A stretch of 64,000 nt of DNA from Prochlorococcus marinus (lineage in GTDB: Bacteria; Cyanobacteriota; Cyanobacteriia; PCC-6307; Cyanobiaceae). A program made the translations under genes and the position numbers. Positions 1 through 10,158 of the stretch are shown piece after piece. The stretch is from contig NZ_CVSZ01000061.1 of assembly GCF_001180325.1 (NCBI RefSeq), positions 1 through 64,000 of the forward strand, written 5' to 3'. The notes under the pieces are model-generated. The model saw nothing but the letters and a program-made list of their open reading frames with translations, was not told where the DNA came from and did no database searches. Positions within the stretch are counted from its first letter, which is position 1, and each line of letters begins with the position of its first letter.

Positions 1-10
1 CTTCCGATCT
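1..10. other. Probable residual sequencing-adapter bases at a contig end
   Basis: The first ten bases, CTTCCGATCT, equal the 3' end of the widely used Illumina TruSeq adapter as I recall it. An exact match exactly at the left edge is unlikely by chance, so these bases are probably not chromosomal. Bases 11-46 contain a frame that is open from the edge and stops at 40-42. That could be the tail of an upstream gene, but it is too short to assign. Confidence 0.7.
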
Positions 11-46
11 TTGTTCATCATCCAATCAATTTATTAAATTAACTGA

Positions 47-619
47 ATGCCCCCACGCCCACGCTTTGACCGTCGAGCTCCAGTTAGAGAGCTACCAAAT
101 ATAAATGAAAGAATAAAATACCCTCAATTGAGAGTTGTTGATTCAGATGGTAAACAATTAGGCGTCATAGATAGATTAAAGGCATTAGAAATAGCATCCC
201 AAAGAGAACTTGATTTGGTTTTAGTAAGCGAAAAAGCAAATCCTCCGGTCTGTAGAATCATGGACTATGGTAAATATAAATTTGAACAAGAAAAGAAAGC
301 TAAAGAAGCAAGAAAAAAATCTCATCAAACAGAAGTTAAAGAAGTAAAAATGAGGTATAAAATTGACAAGCATGATTATGATGTTCGGATTGGTCAAGCT
401 ACTAAATTTCTAAAATCGGGAGACAAGGTAAAATGCACTGTAATTTTTAGGGGAAGAGAAATTCAACACTCAAATTTAGCTGAGACACTTCTTTTAAAAA
501 TGGCTAATGACTTAGAAGAGCAATCAGAAGTTCAACAAAAACCAAAAAGAGAAGGGAGAAACATGATTATGTTTTTAAGCCCTCGCAAAACTCCTCTTAT
601 TAAAAAAGATGATGGGTGA
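47..619 (+). CDS. infC: Translation initiation factor IF-3
   Basis: IF-3 binds the 30S subunit, blocks premature 50S joining and helps select initiator tRNA and start codon. The 190-residue product has the IF-3 plan: a basic leader, an N-domain around residues 15-80 ([12 protein letters not shown], then the [10 protein letters not shown] stretch), a lysine-rich linker near 78-98, and a C-domain that includes [13 protein letters not shown] and ends in LSPRKTPL. It starts with a normal ATG, whereas E. coli infC uses AUU. In many bacteria infC heads an infC-rpmI-rplT operon. Here rpmI-rplT lie about 29 kb away, so ribosomal protein autoregulation is probably uncoupled from infC. The next gene follows after 77 bases. 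Confidence 0.97.
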   Translation: MPPRPRFDRRAPVRELPNINERIKYPQLRVVDSDGKQLGVIDRLKALEIASQRELDLVLVSEKANPPVCRIMDYGKYKFEQEKKAKEARKKSHQTEVKEVKMRYKIDKHDYDVRIGQATKFLKSGDKVKCTVIFRGREIQHSNLAETLLLKMANDLEEQSEVQQKPKREGRNMIMFLSPRKTPLIKKDDG

Positions 620-696
620 TAATTTTTTATCAAAAAATATGAAAAATGTTAGAGTGTCACTATATCAAAAATTAAATAAGTAAGGATTTTTCTAAA

Positions 697-1683
697 GTGA
701 GATTCCATATTCAACAAGAAAGTGATATCCCAGCATCTACTCAACTAAATAATCAAATTTGTTTCGCAATTGCAGCAAGACATTATCCTCCTGGACACAG
801 ACTTCCCAGTACGAGGCAACTGGCGATGCAAACTGGACTCCATAGGAATACTATAAGCAAAGTTTACAGACAACTGGAAATAGATGGTGTTGTTGAAGCA
901 ATAGCTGGATCAGGTATCTATGTAAGGGATAATCTAAATAAAAGAGAATTTACGAAATCAATTTTCTCAAAAGAAAAAATAAATAAGGCACCTGATCAAG
1001 AAGCAAAGAAGGTTATTGACAACTTAATTAGTCTTGGATTCACTTTACAAGAGACGAGAGAGATATTGAACAATGAAATTGATTGGCGTATTAAGTGCGG
1101 ATCAAGAATTATAGTAAGTACTCCTAGAGAAGATATTGGAGCTTCAATGTTAATAGCAGAGGACCTTTCTACAACAGTTAATGTACCAGTAGAAGTTGTT
1201 CCTATGGAAGAATTAGAAAAAGTTTTGAGTAATTCAAATAATGGTACGATTGTCACAAGCAGATATTTTTTACAGCCTCTTGAAAAAGTTGCCAAACAAC
1301 ATGGAGTTCGGGCTATTGCAGTTGACTTGAGCGACTTTCAAAAGGAATTAAAAATTCTCAAAGAATTAAATACTGGAAGTTGTGTAGGTATTGTTAGTAT
1401 AAGTCCTGGTTTATTAAGAGCAGCAGAAGTCATTATACACAGCATGCGTGGAAGTGAATTAATGCTTATGACGGCAATCTCAGACAATAACAGTAGATTA
1501 CTCTCACTTTTAAAGACTTCAAACTATATAGTGTGTGATGGACCGAGTTTATCAGTGGTAGAAAACACATTATTAAAAAATCGTTCTCAGTTGATGAGAT
1601 TACCTCAAATAACATGTGCTAAAAATTATCTAAGTATCGAAACAATTAATCAATTAAAAAAAGAAATAGGGGTTATTAATTAA
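697..1683 (+). CDS. GntR-family transcriptional regulator
   Basis: This is a DNA-binding regulator whose ligand and targets I cannot tell. Residues about 10-78 form a GntR winged helix-turn-helix: GHRLPSTRQLAMQTGLHRNT contains the recognition region, followed by the wing GSGIYV. The remaining 250 residues are an effector-like C-terminal region without an aminotransferase domain, so this is not an MocR type. The start is GTG, preceded by an A-rich stretch. The stop is three bases before cysE, so the two are likely cotranscribed and the regulator may respond to cysteine or sulfur status. That last point is inference from position only. Confidence 0.85.
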   Translation: MRFHIQQESDIPASTQLNNQICFAIAARHYPPGHRLPSTRQLAMQTGLHRNTISKVYRQLEIDGVVEAIAGSGIYVRDNLNKREFTKSIFSKEKINKAPDQEAKKVIDNLISLGFTLQETREILNNEIDWRIKCGSRIIVSTPREDIGASMLIAEDLSTTVNVPVEVVPMEELEKVLSNSNNGTIVTSRYFLQPLEKVAKQHGVRAIAVDLSDFQKELKILKELNTGSCVGIVSISPGLLRAAEVIIHSMRGSELMLMTAISDNNSRLLSLLKTSNYIVCDGPSLSVVENTLLKNRSQLMRLPQITCAKNYLSIETINQLKKEIGVIN

Positions 1684-1686
1684 ACA

Positions 1687-2424
1687 ATGGTATTGAAAAC
1701 TTTTAAATCAGATATAGAAATTATCAAAGAGAGAGATCCCGCCGCAAGAGGAATAATAGAAATATTTCTTTGCTACCCGGGCTTTCAATCAATAGTCATA
1801 CATAGGTTTACTCATAAATTATGGCAATTAAAGATTCCCTTAATTCCTCGCTTACTCAGTCATCTTAATAGGCTAGCAACAGGTATTGAAATTCATCCTG
1901 GGGCAAAAATTGGTAAAAGGGTTTTCATAGACCATGGAATGGGCGTTGTAATTGGTGAAACTGCTGAGATAGGAAATAACTGTTTACTCTATCAGGGAGT
2001 GACATTAGGAGGTACTGGTAAAAGCCATGGTAAAAGACACCCCACCTTAATGGAAAATGTTGTAGTCGGAGCGGGCGCAAAAGTTCTTGGATCCATCACG
2101 GTAGGATCTAATACCCGCATTGGTGCTGGCTCAGTAGTTGTTCGCAATGTAGAGGGTAATAGTACTGTAGTCGGAGTTCCTGGCAGGGTAGTGCATCAAA
2201 GTGGCGTCAAAGTAAATCCGTTAGCTCACTCTGCCTTACCAGATGCAGAGGCTAATGTGATAAAAAATTTGATGGATAGGATAGACTCTCTTGAAAATGA
2301 AATTCTTAAATTACAAAAAGCTCTACAATGTATAGCCAGTTCAGAATCTATTGATGTTTCTAAACTTGGTGATTCTCAAAATCTTAAAGACAAAGAAATT
2401 TTTGAATTTCTTGGAGATGAATAA
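1687..2424 (+). CDS. cysE: Serine O-acetyltransferase
   Basis: The enzyme makes O-acetylserine from serine and acetyl-CoA, the committed step of cysteine synthesis in the cytoplasm. The 245-residue protein has a helical N-terminal part and a left-handed beta-helix of hexapeptide repeats (about 65-170). The catalytic Asp-His pair is at 82-83 (FIDHGMGVVIGETAEIG), and the substrate loop GKSHGKRHPT is at 111-120. The C-terminal tail after 180 is longer than a minimal CysE and predicted helical. It is tightly coupled to the upstream GntR gene and ends eight bases before the convergent secA stop. Confidence 0.96.
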   Translation: MVLKTFKSDIEIIKERDPAARGIIEIFLCYPGFQSIVIHRFTHKLWQLKIPLIPRLLSHLNRLATGIEIHPGAKIGKRVFIDHGMGVVIGETAEIGNNCLLYQGVTLGGTGKSHGKRHPTLMENVVVGAGAKVLGSITVGSNTRIGAGSVVVRNVEGNSTVVGVPGRVVHQSGVKVNPLAHSALPDAEANVIKNLMDRIDSLENEILKLQKALQCIASSESIDVSKLGDSQNLKDKEIFEFLGDE

Positions 2425-2432
2425 ATATTTAT

Positions 2433-5264
2433 TTAATTTTTTTCATCAACTTCAGTTTTAGGTTGAAACATAAACATTGAATAAATAACATTTCGTCTCA
2501 TATTAGTCATCATTTCTAGAAACATGTCATATCCTTCGTTTTTATATTCGATTAGTGGATCTTTTTGACCATAACCTCTCAATCCGACTGATTCTCTCAA
2601 AGAATCCATGGATTGAAGATGTTCTCGCCATAAATTATCGATTTGCTGCAAAATAAAAAATCTTTCAGCTTCTCTCATTAATCCTGGACGAATCTTTTCT
2701 ATTTGTGATTCTTTTAAATCATAAGCTATTCGCAACTGCTCTTGAAGATAGTTTTTTAATTCTTCTATTGTCAGCGATTTAATATCATCAGATTTAAGAT
2801 CATCTAATAAATATATAAATTCTTTGACTTTAGAAATTAATTGATCAATATTCCATTCTTCAGGAGGAAGATCAGGATTAATATAAGCATCTACAATTTC
2901 AATCATTGTCCTTTCTCCATATCCTATAACTTGTCTCTTTAAATCAATCCCTTTCAATACTCTTAGTCTTTCTCCATAAACTGCTTTTCTTTGATTATTC
3001 ATGACCTCGTCGTATTCAAAAACTTGTTTTCTAATATCGTAATAGTAAGTTTCAACTTTCTTTTGAGCACTTTCTAGAGACCTAGTAAGCATTCCTGATT
3101 CAATAGGCATATCTTCATCAACTCTAAAAGCATTCATTAGGTTTGCTACTCTATCACCTCCAAAAATCCTTAATAAATTATCATCTAAAGATAAAAAGAA
3201 TCTTGTACTTCCAAGATCACCTTGTCTTCCTGCTCTACCTCTAAGTTGATTATCCACTCTTCTTGATTCATGTCTCTCAGTACCAATGACATGTAAACCG
3301 CCAGCTTCTCTTACTTTTTCTTCTTCATGAATCAAAACTTTTTCATATTCTTTTTTTACAGAAGACAAAGATTCTCTCAAAAGCTTTATCAAGGGATCAT
3401 CAGTTGGTGCTTTTTCTGCAGCTGTAGCTATCCTGTCATCAAGCTCCAAGACAGAAAGTTGTCTATCTCCCCAATTTTTAACAAGTTCATCAGATAACAG
3501 AGAGAGTTTCTTTTCAATTGCTTCATCTAGTTTGCAAGGGAAAAGACTTGTTGAAGAATTTGAAATGTTCTTTTTCAAATTTGAACCAGCTTTTGTAGAA
3601 AAACCACCCCTAGATTTTGAATTTCTTTGTTTAGGTATTGGTGGCTTATGCTCATTATCAGGCTTGACTAACAAAGGAATTAAGATTTCTTTTAATTTAA
3701 GCCTTGCCATATAGTCACTATTACCACCAAGAATTATATCTGTTCCCCTTCCAGCCATATTAGTCGCGATAGTAACAGCACCTGCTCTTCCTGCCTGAGC
3801 AACAATTTCCGCCTCACGTTCAACGTTCTCTGGCTTAGCATTTAACAAATTATGTGGGATTTTTTCTTCAGATAAAAGTGAACTTAATAATTCACTTTTT
3901 TCAACACTTGTTGTACCAACTAAAACAGGTCTACCTTCTCTATGAATTTGTGCAGTTTCTTTAGCAACGGCTTTCCATTTTCCAATCTCTGTCTTAAATA
4001 CTTGATCAGACCAATCTTGTCTCTTTCTTATTTGATTTGTCGGTATAACTGTTGATTCTAATTTATAAGTTTTTTCAAATTCAACCTCCTCAGTTTTTGC
4101 AGTTCCCGTCATTCCTGCTAAACCAGGATATAAAAGGAAAAAATTCTGATAAGTTATGGATGCTAATGTTTGAGTCTCAGGTTGAATTTTAAGGTTCTCT
4201 TTCGCTTCTATTGCCTGATGTTGTCCATCACTCCAACGTCTTCCTGGCATTACTCTGCCAGTAAATTCATCAACTATTACAGCATCATCGTTCTTAATAA
4301 TATAATTCACATCTTTAATAAATAATTCTTTGGCTTTTAAAGCGTTTGTAATATAGTGCGCCCAAGGATCTTGAGGATTATATAAATCATTAACACCCAA
4401 ATACTCTTCACATTTTGCAAAACCCTGATCAGTTAATATACAACTTCTCTGTTTTTCATCAACTTCATAATCGCCTTCAGGATCAATACCATCTTTACTT
4501 AATTCTTTTGCTTTGACTAATGCCAGAGATAATTCTGCAGCTTTTTGATATTTTTCTTGTGGTCTTTCAACTTGGCCAGAAATAATTAGAGGCGTTCTTG
4601 CTTCATCAATCAATATTGAATCAACCTCATCAATTACGCAGTAATTAAATTTTCTTTGAACTACCTCACTAATATCGGTAGCCATATTATCTCTTAAATA
4701 ATCAAATCCTAATTCTGAATTTGTGGCATAAGTTATATCACAATCATAATTTTTCTTTCTTTCAAATGGACTCATATCTTGCTGAATTAAACCAACGGAT
4801 AAACCTAAAAAACGATGAACTTGTCCCATCCACTCTGCATCCCTTCTAGCCAAATAATCATTTACAGTAACAACATGAACACCTTTCCCCGTAAGAGCAT
4901 TTAAAAAACAAGGTAATGTTGCGACAAGAGTTTTTCCCTCTCCAGTCTTCATCTCTGCAATTTGACACTCATTTAAAACCATCCCTCCTATTAACTGAAC
5001 ATCAAAGTGTCTCATACCAAGAACTCGTTTACTTGCTTCTCTTACGATTGCAAAGGATTTAGGAAGATTTTCTTGTAGCAGTTCCTTTTGTTTTTTAAAA
5101 TCTAATTCTGCTGAAATATTTGATTTAAGATTTTGAGTTTCTTTTCTAAGTTCATCATCAGTCAGTTGAGAGATTTCTTCTTCTAAAAAATTTATCTCTT
5201 CCACTATTGGTTGATAGCGCTTTAACTTTCGTGTATTCGGATCTCCCAACAAAAGTTTTAGCAT
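2433..5264 (-). CDS. secA: Preprotein translocase ATPase SecA
   Basis: SecA is the motor ATPase that drives preproteins through SecYEG into and across the plasma and thylakoid membranes. The 943 residues show Walker A MKTGEGKT at about 105-112, DEVD and the [11 protein letters not shown] motif near 215-230, [27 protein letters not shown] motifs in nucleotide-binding fold 2, and the helical wing/scaffold. Residues about 534-640 form a large, low-complexity, Lys/Ser-rich insertion in the second nucleotide-binding domain. The C-terminus ends without the cysteine-rich zinc motif used by SecB-dependent SecA proteins. The gene stands alone, with an A+T-rich upstream region shared with a divergent acetyltransferase gene. 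Confidence 0.98.
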   Translation of the reverse strand: MLKLLLGDPNTRKLKRYQPIVEEINFLEEEISQLTDDELRKETQNLKSNISAELDFKKQKELLQENLPKSFAIVREASKRVLGMRHFDVQLIGGMVLNECQIAEMKTGEGKTLVATLPCFLNALTGKGVHVVTVNDYLARRDAEWMGQVHRFLGLSVGLIQQDMSPFERKKNYDCDITYATNSELGFDYLRDNMATDISEVVQRKFNYCVIDEVDSILIDEARTPLIISGQVERPQEKYQKAAELSLALVKAKELSKDGIDPEGDYEVDEKQRSCILTDQGFAKCEEYLGVNDLYNPQDPWAHYITNALKAKELFIKDVNYIIKNDDAVIVDEFTGRVMPGRRWSDGQHQAIEAKENLKIQPETQTLASITYQNFFLLYPGLAGMTGTAKTEEVEFEKTYKLESTVIPTNQIRKRQDWSDQVFKTEIGKWKAVAKETAQIHREGRPVLVGTTSVEKSELLSSLLSEEKIPHNLLNAKPENVEREAEIVAQAGRAGAVTIATNMAGRGTDIILGGNSDYMARLKLKEILIPLLVKPDNEHKPPIPKQRNSKSRGGFSTKAGSNLKKNISNSSTSLFPCKLDEAIEKKLSLLSDELVKNWGDRQLSVLELDDRIATAAEKAPTDDPLIKLLRESLSSVKKEYEKVLIHEEEKVREAGGLHVIGTERHESRRVDNQLRGRAGRQGDLGSTRFFLSLDDNLLRIFGGDRVANLMNAFRVDEDMPIESGMLTRSLESAQKKVETYYYDIRKQVFEYDEVMNNQRKAVYGERLRVLKGIDLKRQVIGYGERTMIEIVDAYINPDLPPEEWNIDQLISKVKEFIYLLDDLKSDDIKSLTIEELKNYLQEQLRIAYDLKESQIEKIRPGLMREAERFFILQQIDNLWREHLQSMDSLRESVGLRGYGQKDPLIEYKNEGYDMFLEMMTNMRRNVIYSMFMFQPKTEVDEKN

Positions 5265-5300
5265 AAGTCAAAGTCCCTAAAAAATCATATTATTAAAAAC

Positions 5301-5306
5301 ATTATA
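5301..5306 (-). promoter_or_regulatory. Possible -10 element of secA
   Basis: A perfect TATAAT reads on the minus strand 37 bases upstream of the secA start. No convincing -35 hexamer lies at the usual distance, which is common in Prochlorococcus promoters. In A+T-rich DNA such hexamers arise by chance, so this is a weak call. Confidence 0.3.
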
Positions 5307-5438
5307 AATTAGTGCGTTACAACAGAATGAAGAAAACTATTATCTCTTTAATTTTATAGAAAGGATCGATTAAGGTATTTAGATTAAAGTCACAAAAATA
5401 ATCTCACTGACATCACTTTTCAAAAATCTTTTTAATAA

Positions 5439-5894
5439 ATGAAAGAAATATCTCTAATCAAACATGCCAAAGGAGCTTTCGGATTAAGGGTTTTTGGATT
5501 AGGTCCTAATCTAAAACCAACAAACGGATTAATTAAGCTACAAAAATTGCTAGATAATAATGCTTTCTGGGCAAAAAATAGAACAATTAATGATCTAAAA
5601 AAATGCCTTGCTAACAGTGATGTCGTAATAAGTCTTTGGGTTGGTAAGGAAATAGTTGGCTTTGGTAGAGCTTTAACCGATGGGATTTACCGGGGAGTGC
5701 TTTGGGATATTGTTATAGATCAAAATCACCAAGGCAAAGGTTTTGGCACATTGATTGTAAAAAATCTTTTATCTTGTAAAAAAATTAAAAATACAAAAAA
5801 ATTATATCTAATGACAACAAATAAAAAATTATTTTATTCTAAATTTGACTTTAAAGAAGTTAATTCTCAAAATTTATTGATTCGTGAAATATGA
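5439..5894 (+). CDS. GNAT-family N-acetyltransferase
   Basis: The 151-residue product has the GNAT fold: a core strand around LWVGKEIVGFGRALTDG (about 66-83), the following strand LWDIVIDQNHQGKGFGTLIV, and the acetyl-CoA pyrophosphate loop QNHQGKGFGT near residue 100, matching the Q/RxxGxG/A signature. The acceptor substrate cannot be read from the sequence. The C-terminal part is short and ends with a LYLMTTNKKLFYSKFDF stretch typical of small acetyltransferases. It is a single gene, divergent from secA and convergent with the next gene. Confidence 0.8.
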   Translation: MKEISLIKHAKGAFGLRVFGLGPNLKPTNGLIKLQKLLDNNAFWAKNRTINDLKKCLANSDVVISLWVGKEIVGFGRALTDGIYRGVLWDIVIDQNHQGKGFGTLIVKNLLSCKKIKNTKKLYLMTTNKKLFYSKFDFKEVNSQNLLIREI

Positions 5895-5921
5895 AGCACT
5901 CTGTTTATAAAGAAACCAAAA

Positions 5922-6353
5922 TCAAGATACAAATTTACTATAAAGCCATCTTATAAAAGGTCCTAAAATAGGAACTGGTCCAAAAGTTGGCCCGCAAAAA
6001 TCAAAGTAATCTCTGTGCTCTTTTATTAATCCATTTTCACCAAATAATAAACGAGTAGTTCCAGGATAAATAAATTCTTTACCCATAATTTTTAAACCCA
6101 TTGTCCATTCAACAAATCCACAATCCCCAGTTATGGAAATTGCATGAGTTTCTAAAAAAACATCATCACATCTTTTAACTAGCTTTTCTTGAGCTTTGAC
6201 ATAAGAATCTAAGCCCTCTGTTTCCTGAGTTGGGTCTATAAAAATAACATTCTCATTATAAAATTCAGCCCATTTTTGTTTTGTTGGTGCATCTGTACCA
6301 TAAGGTTTAGTAAATAATCCCTTTAAATCATTAATAGAAATAACTCTTGTCAT
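5922..6353 (-). CDS. NTF2-like (SnoaL-type) domain protein
   Basis: The 143 residues fit a single NTF2-like cone fold: an N-terminal helix with WAEFYNENVIFIDPTQETEG, then paired strands around VFLETHAISITGDCGFVEWTMG and the region IYPGTTRLLFGENGLIKEHRDYFDF. Such domains occur in isomerases, in binding proteins and in proteins of unknown role. No catalytic set is obvious and I assign no reaction. The C-terminal FGPVPILGPFIRWLYSKF is hydrophobic and could close the pocket or touch a membrane. It is transcribed toward the GNAT gene and lies just downstream of tRNA-Gly. Confidence 0.7.
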   Translation of the reverse strand: MTRVISINDLKGLFTKPYGTDAPTKQKWAEFYNENVIFIDPTQETEGLDSYVKAQEKLVKRCDDVFLETHAISITGDCGFVEWTMGLKIMGKEFIYPGTTRLLFGENGLIKEHRDYFDFCGPTFGPVPILGPFIRWLYSKFVS

Positions 6354-6397
6354 TACAAATTTTTTTAAGAATATCTTAAAAGATGCAAAGATTAAAA

Positions 6398-6468
6398 GCG
6401 GATGAAGAGATTCGAACTCTCGACATTCTCCTTGGCAAGGAGATGCTCTACCACTGAGCTACATCCGC
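6398..6468 (-). tRNA. tRNA-Gly (GCC)
   Basis: On the minus strand the 71 bases fold as a full cloverleaf: a 7-bp acceptor stem GCGGATG/CATCCGC, a D arm GCTC/GAGC, an anticodon arm CTCCT/AGGAG with loop TTGCCAA, and a T arm GAGAG/CTCTT-type ending in GTTCGAATC. The anticodon GCC is at 6434-6436. CCA is not encoded. Confidence 0.96.
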
Positions 6469-6529
6469 ATAACTTTTACATTTTATCTCAAAGCAGGTAT
6501 CAATGATAGGAATAATTAAATTTTTTCAA

Positions 6530-7006
6530 TTAATTTAAATTTTTAATTAAGGATCCCATCTCAATTGCTTGTAAAGCATAATTCCAACCAAGATTATTTT
6601 TAATCCCTGCTCTTTCTAAAGCCTGCTGCATAGTATCAGTAGTTAAAACTCCAAAAATAATTGGAACATTATTTTCATTTGAAACTTGTGAAATACCTTT
6701 GCTCGCCTCAGATATAACTACATCATAGTGGGAAGTTTCACCACGGATCACAGCCCCAAGAGCAATTACAACGTCATAACTCTTTTTGTTCATTAAGGTT
6801 TTAGCTGCGATTGGTAATTCAAATGAACCAGGAACCCAGACTATATCTACTTGATTACTTGATTCAGAAGTATCTAAACCATGTCTTTTTAAACAATCCA
6901 GACAACCAGATAGAATTTTATTTGTAATTAAATCATTAAATCTTGCTATTACAATCCCGACTTTTAAAGTAGACGCATTAGTAAAAGAACCCTCAAAAAT
7001 AGCCAT
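6530..7006 (-). CDS. ribH: 6,7-dimethyl-8-ribityllumazine synthase
   Basis: RibH condenses 5-amino-6-ribitylaminouracil with dihydroxybutanone phosphate to make lumazine, the penultimate step of riboflavin synthesis; the family assembles into pentamers or 60-mers. The 158-residue length is normal. Family motifs are VIARFND at the N-terminus, [13 protein letters not shown], and [16 protein letters not shown], which carries the catalytic His and the phosphate-binding residues. [20 protein letters not shown] and the closing [12 protein letters not shown] are also present. It is followed downstream by tRNA-Gly and preceded by psbZ on the same strand. Confidence 0.97.
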   Translation of the reverse strand: MAIFEGSFTNASTLKVGIVIARFNDLITNKILSGCLDCLKRHGLDTSESSNQVDIVWVPGSFELPIAAKTLMNKKSYDVVIALGAVIRGETSHYDVVISEASKGISQVSNENNVPIIFGVLTTDTMQQALERAGIKNNLGWNYALQAIEMGSLIKNLN

Positions 7007-7055
7007 TAAATTTTGCTTCGATATATTAATAGACTCTCACGAAAAGGTATTAAGT

Positions 7056-7253
7056 TCAAACTAATGAAGAAACTATCCCTGTAACAAAAACCAAAACAAC
7101 CCAAACAGCTGCAATAGAATAAATTTTTCTCCTACTTTCTCGCTGCCCTTCCTCAGTAGAAGGTTGAGTCACATATAAAACAGGTACTCCAACTACTGCA
7201 ATTAAAGAAGCAAATAATAGAGCATTCACGAAGAAAAAGTTAACAGCCTGCAT
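7056..7253 (-). CDS. psbZ: Photosystem II protein PsbZ (Ycf9)
   Basis: PsbZ is a two-helix thylakoid protein at the edge of the photosystem II core that helps stabilise supercomplexes. The 65-residue product has one membrane helix at about 4-29 (FFFVNALLFASLIAVVGVPV), a short polar loop TQPSTEEGQRESRRK, and a second helix at about 43-64 (SIAAVWVVLVFVTGIVSSLV). Length and loop fit the family, which is restricted to cyanobacteria and plastids. It is the clearest phototroph marker in the window. It is divergent from mutS. Confidence 0.96.
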   Translation of the reverse strand: MQAVNFFFVNALLFASLIAVVGVPVLYVTQPSTEEGQRESRRKIYSIAAVWVVLVFVTGIVSSLV

Positions 7254-7275
7254 AATTCAGTCTTTAGTTTCAAAT

Positions 7276-7281
7276 ATTATA
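7276..7281 (-). promoter_or_regulatory. Possible -10 element of psbZ
   Basis: TATAAT reads on the minus strand 23 bases upstream of the psbZ ATG, giving a short leader of about 15 bases. A second TATAAT on the plus strand at 7287-7292 could serve the divergent mutS, with about 100 bases of leader. No clear -35 boxes are seen. Confidence 0.35.
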
Positions 7282-7393
7282 AATACTATAATCTCATGAA
7301 AATGATAATTTTTAGAGAAAATTTACATACTTTAGCCACTTTAAATGCAAAAAAAAAATTTCTACCTAATATCTATTTAGGAATTAAAAAAGT

Positions 7394-10135
7394 ATGCAAG
7401 AAGATACGTTAATTCAAAAGAATCTATTTGCGATTGGTAATGACAATAATGAGCAAAAAGAAATAACAAAAATTCCAGAAGATTTATCTTGGGAAGATTT
7501 AAAAAAAGAATCGCAAAAAAGACCTAGACAAAGAAAAAATGCAACTAATTTAATAAATAAATTCAAGACTGATTTAATTCCAAATAACAAAAACGTTTGC
7601 ATTAATGAAGAATCTTATAGCTATAAAACAGTTTCAAAACTGAAATTAACTCCTGTAATGAAGCATTATGTAACTCTAAAAGAGGAAAATAAAGATAGGT
7701 TATTACTTTATAGATTAGGGGATTTTTTTGAATGTTTTTTTGAGGACGCTGTATTAATATCGAACCTTTTAGAAATAACACTTACCAGTAAAGATGCTGG
7801 CAAAGAGATTGGTAAGATCCCTATGGCGGGAGTTCCTTATCATGCAATGGAGAGATACTGTGCTGATTTAATTAAAAAAAATTATTCTGTGGTTATATGC
7901 GACCAATTAGAAAAAAGTTCTGGAAATTATGGGACTCCAATTAAAAGAGGAATAACAAGAATAATTACTCCTGGAACTGTAATTGAAGAGGGGATGTTGA
8001 TAGCAAAGAAAAATAATTGGATTACTGCTATTTACTTATCAGAAGAAAGCTCAGAAAAATCTTATGAATGGGGCATATCCAAAGCTGATGTAAGCACAGG
8101 AGAATTAGTAACTTTAGAAGGCCAATCTCTGTCAAAACTATTTGATGAAATCATTAAATTAGATTCTTCAGAAATCATTGTAGGAAGCAATGCAGTAAGA
8201 AATTTATTAATTAAAGGAAATAGTCAAATTACATATACTATTACTCAAGAGACTAATTTTGGCATTAATGAAGCAAATAATCTAATAAAAAATTATTTCC
8301 AAATTGCCAACCTTGAAGGAATAGGACTTAAAAATTTAAACAATGCGACTAGATCACTTGGAGGTTTATTAAATTATTTAGAAACAATTAATCCTTCAAA
8401 TTTAGAAAAAGATTCCTCTGTAAAAATCTCATTAGACTTTCCACAAATTCAATTTTGTCATGACAAATTAATTATTGATTATCAAACTCAAAAAAACTTA
8501 GAAATCAAAAATACACAACGAGAAAACAATTATGTAGGTTCGCTGCTATGGAGTATTGATAGAACTTATACTTGCATGGGTGCAAGATGTTTAAGAAGAT
8601 GGATAGATTCACCACTATTAAACGTTAATGAAATTTATAAAAGACAAAATATAATTACAAACTTTATTGAATCTAAACAATTACGTATAGATACCCAAAA
8701 TTTACTTAGAGCAATGGGGGATTTAGAAAGACTTGCTGGTAGAGCTTGTGCAGGTCATGCAAGTCCCAGGGACTTAATTGCAATAGCTGAAGGTTTAAAA
8801 AAATTGCCTAAACTAAAATCCATAATTGAATTATTTAGATATGATCTCCCAGATTGGACTGACCAATTAAAAAATATTGATGCAGGACTCTTAGAATTAG
8901 CTGATATTATAAGTTTTAAACTAATAGATAATCCTCCTCTAAATATTAGTGAAGGAGGCATCATCCACGATGGAGTTGACAATATATTAGATGGTTTACG
9001 AAACTTAATGGATGATTACTCTGAATGGCTAAACAAAGAGGAATTAAAAGAAAGGAAAATTAGCAAAATTTCAAACCTAAAAATTCAATATCATAAAAAT
9101 TTTGGTTACTACATTTCTATAAACAAATCAAAAGTTCATTTAGCTCCACAACATTGGATCAAAAGGCAAACACTTACTAATGAAGAAAGGTATATCACTT
9201 CAGAAATTAAAAATAAAGAAAATAAGATTTTCCAAATAAAAAGTAGAGCTTCATCAAGAGAATATGAAATTTTCTGCGAATTAAGGAATATAGTTTCTGA
9301 AAAAACAAAACATATAAGATCAATAGCAAAATCAATAGCATCTCTTGATGCATTGCTTGGGTTATCAATTACGTCAGTAGAAAACAATTTTATAAAACCT
9401 TCATTAATTCCAATAAATGAATCAACAACAAAAAAGAGTACAAAAATTATCGCAGGAAGAAACCCAATTGTAGAGCAATTGTTAAATGAACAAAAGTTTA
9501 TAGCGAACGATATCTCTTTTGAGGATAATCAAAAATTAATTATACTAACCGGTCCCAATGCAAGCGGAAAAAGTTGCTTTATAAGACAACTTGGTTTAAT
9601 ACAAATTCTCGCGCAAATTGGTAGCTTTGTTCCTGCGAGTAATGCTGAAATCAAGATTACAGATAGGATTTTTACAAGAATTGGGGCGGTTGATGATCAA
9701 TCTTCTGGACAATCAACATTTATGGTAGAAATGTCTGAAACTGCGTCAATTCTAAATCAGGCAACTTCTAGCTCACTAGTTTTACTCGATGAGATAGGTA
9801 GAGGGACATCTACTTTTGATGGACTTTCAATAGCTTGGTCAGTAAGTGAATATCTTGCAAATATAATTCAATGTAATACTATTTTTGCTACGCACTATCA
9901 TGAGCTAAATTACTTAAAAAATTCAAATAAGAATATACAAAACTTTCAGGTTTTAGTAGAACAAAATAACGATAAGCTTATTTTTAGTCACAGGATTATT
10001 AAAGGGGGCTCAAACAAAAGCTATGGTATAGAAGCGGCTAAATTAGCAGGAGTTCCAAAAGACGTTATAAAAAAAGCAAAATTAGTTTTAAATTCTTTAG
10101 AAGAAAATAATAAATTAAATTATATTATTGAGTAG
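7394..10135 (+). CDS. mutS: DNA mismatch repair protein MutS
   Basis: MutS recognises mispairs and small loops and starts mismatch repair with MutL. The 913 residues begin with a polar extension of about 85 residues. The mismatch-binding domain follows, with the Phe-x-Glu motif in [12 protein letters not shown], then connector, lever and clamp. The ATPase has Walker A GPNASGKS at about 720 and [16 protein letters not shown] near 793, followed by the ATHYHEL signature. The intact Phe-x-Glu identifies it as a MutS1 repair protein rather than MutS2. ATG 7394 has a GGA 13 bases upstream. It is convergent with cobH. Confidence 0.97.
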   Translation: MQEDTLIQKNLFAIGNDNNEQKEITKIPEDLSWEDLKKESQKRPRQRKNATNLINKFKTDLIPNNKNVCINEESYSYKTVSKLKLTPVMKHYVTLKEENKDRLLLYRLGDFFECFFEDAVLISNLLEITLTSKDAGKEIGKIPMAGVPYHAMERYCADLIKKNYSVVICDQLEKSSGNYGTPIKRGITRIITPGTVIEEGMLIAKKNNWITAIYLSEESSEKSYEWGISKADVSTGELVTLEGQSLSKLFDEIIKLDSSEIIVGSNAVRNLLIKGNSQITYTITQETNFGINEANNLIKNYFQIANLEGIGLKNLNNATRSLGGLLNYLETINPSNLEKDSSVKISLDFPQIQFCHDKLIIDYQTQKNLEIKNTQRENNYVGSLLWSIDRTYTCMGARCLRRWIDSPLLNVNEIYKRQNIITNFIESKQLRIDTQNLLRAMGDLERLAGRACAGHASPRDLIAIAEGLKKLPKLKSIIELFRYDLPDWTDQLKNIDAGLLELADIISFKLIDNPPLNISEGGIIHDGVDNILDGLRNLMDDYSEWLNKEELKERKISKISNLKIQYHKNFGYYISINKSKVHLAPQHWIKRQTLTNEERYITSEIKNKENKIFQIKSRASSREYEIFCELRNIVSEKTKHIRSIAKSIASLDALLGLSITSVENNFIKPSLIPINESTTKKSTKIIAGRNPIVEQLLNEQKFIANDISFEDNQKLIILTGPNASGKSCFIRQLGLIQILAQIGSFVPASNAEIKITDRIFTRIGAVDDQSSGQSTFMVEMSETASILNQATSSSLVLLDEIGRGTSTFDGLSIAWSVSEYLANIIQCNTIFATHYHELNYLKNSNKNIQNFQVLVEQNNDKLIFSHRIIKGGSNKSYGIEAAKLAGVPKDVIKKAKLVLNSLEENNKLNYIIE

Positions 10136-10158
10136 ATTTTGACATTGATACATACTTT

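Noticed and set aside
621..636. Hairpin TGATAA-TTTT-TTATCA after infC as a terminator.
   Set aside because: It is followed by A residues, not a T run, in the direction of transcription, and the stem is all weak pairs but one.
7296..7412. A 38-codon ATG frame between psbZ and mutS.
   Set aside because: It has no Shine-Dalgarno sequence, contains an A10 tract, overlaps the mutS start in another frame and resembles no known small photosystem protein.
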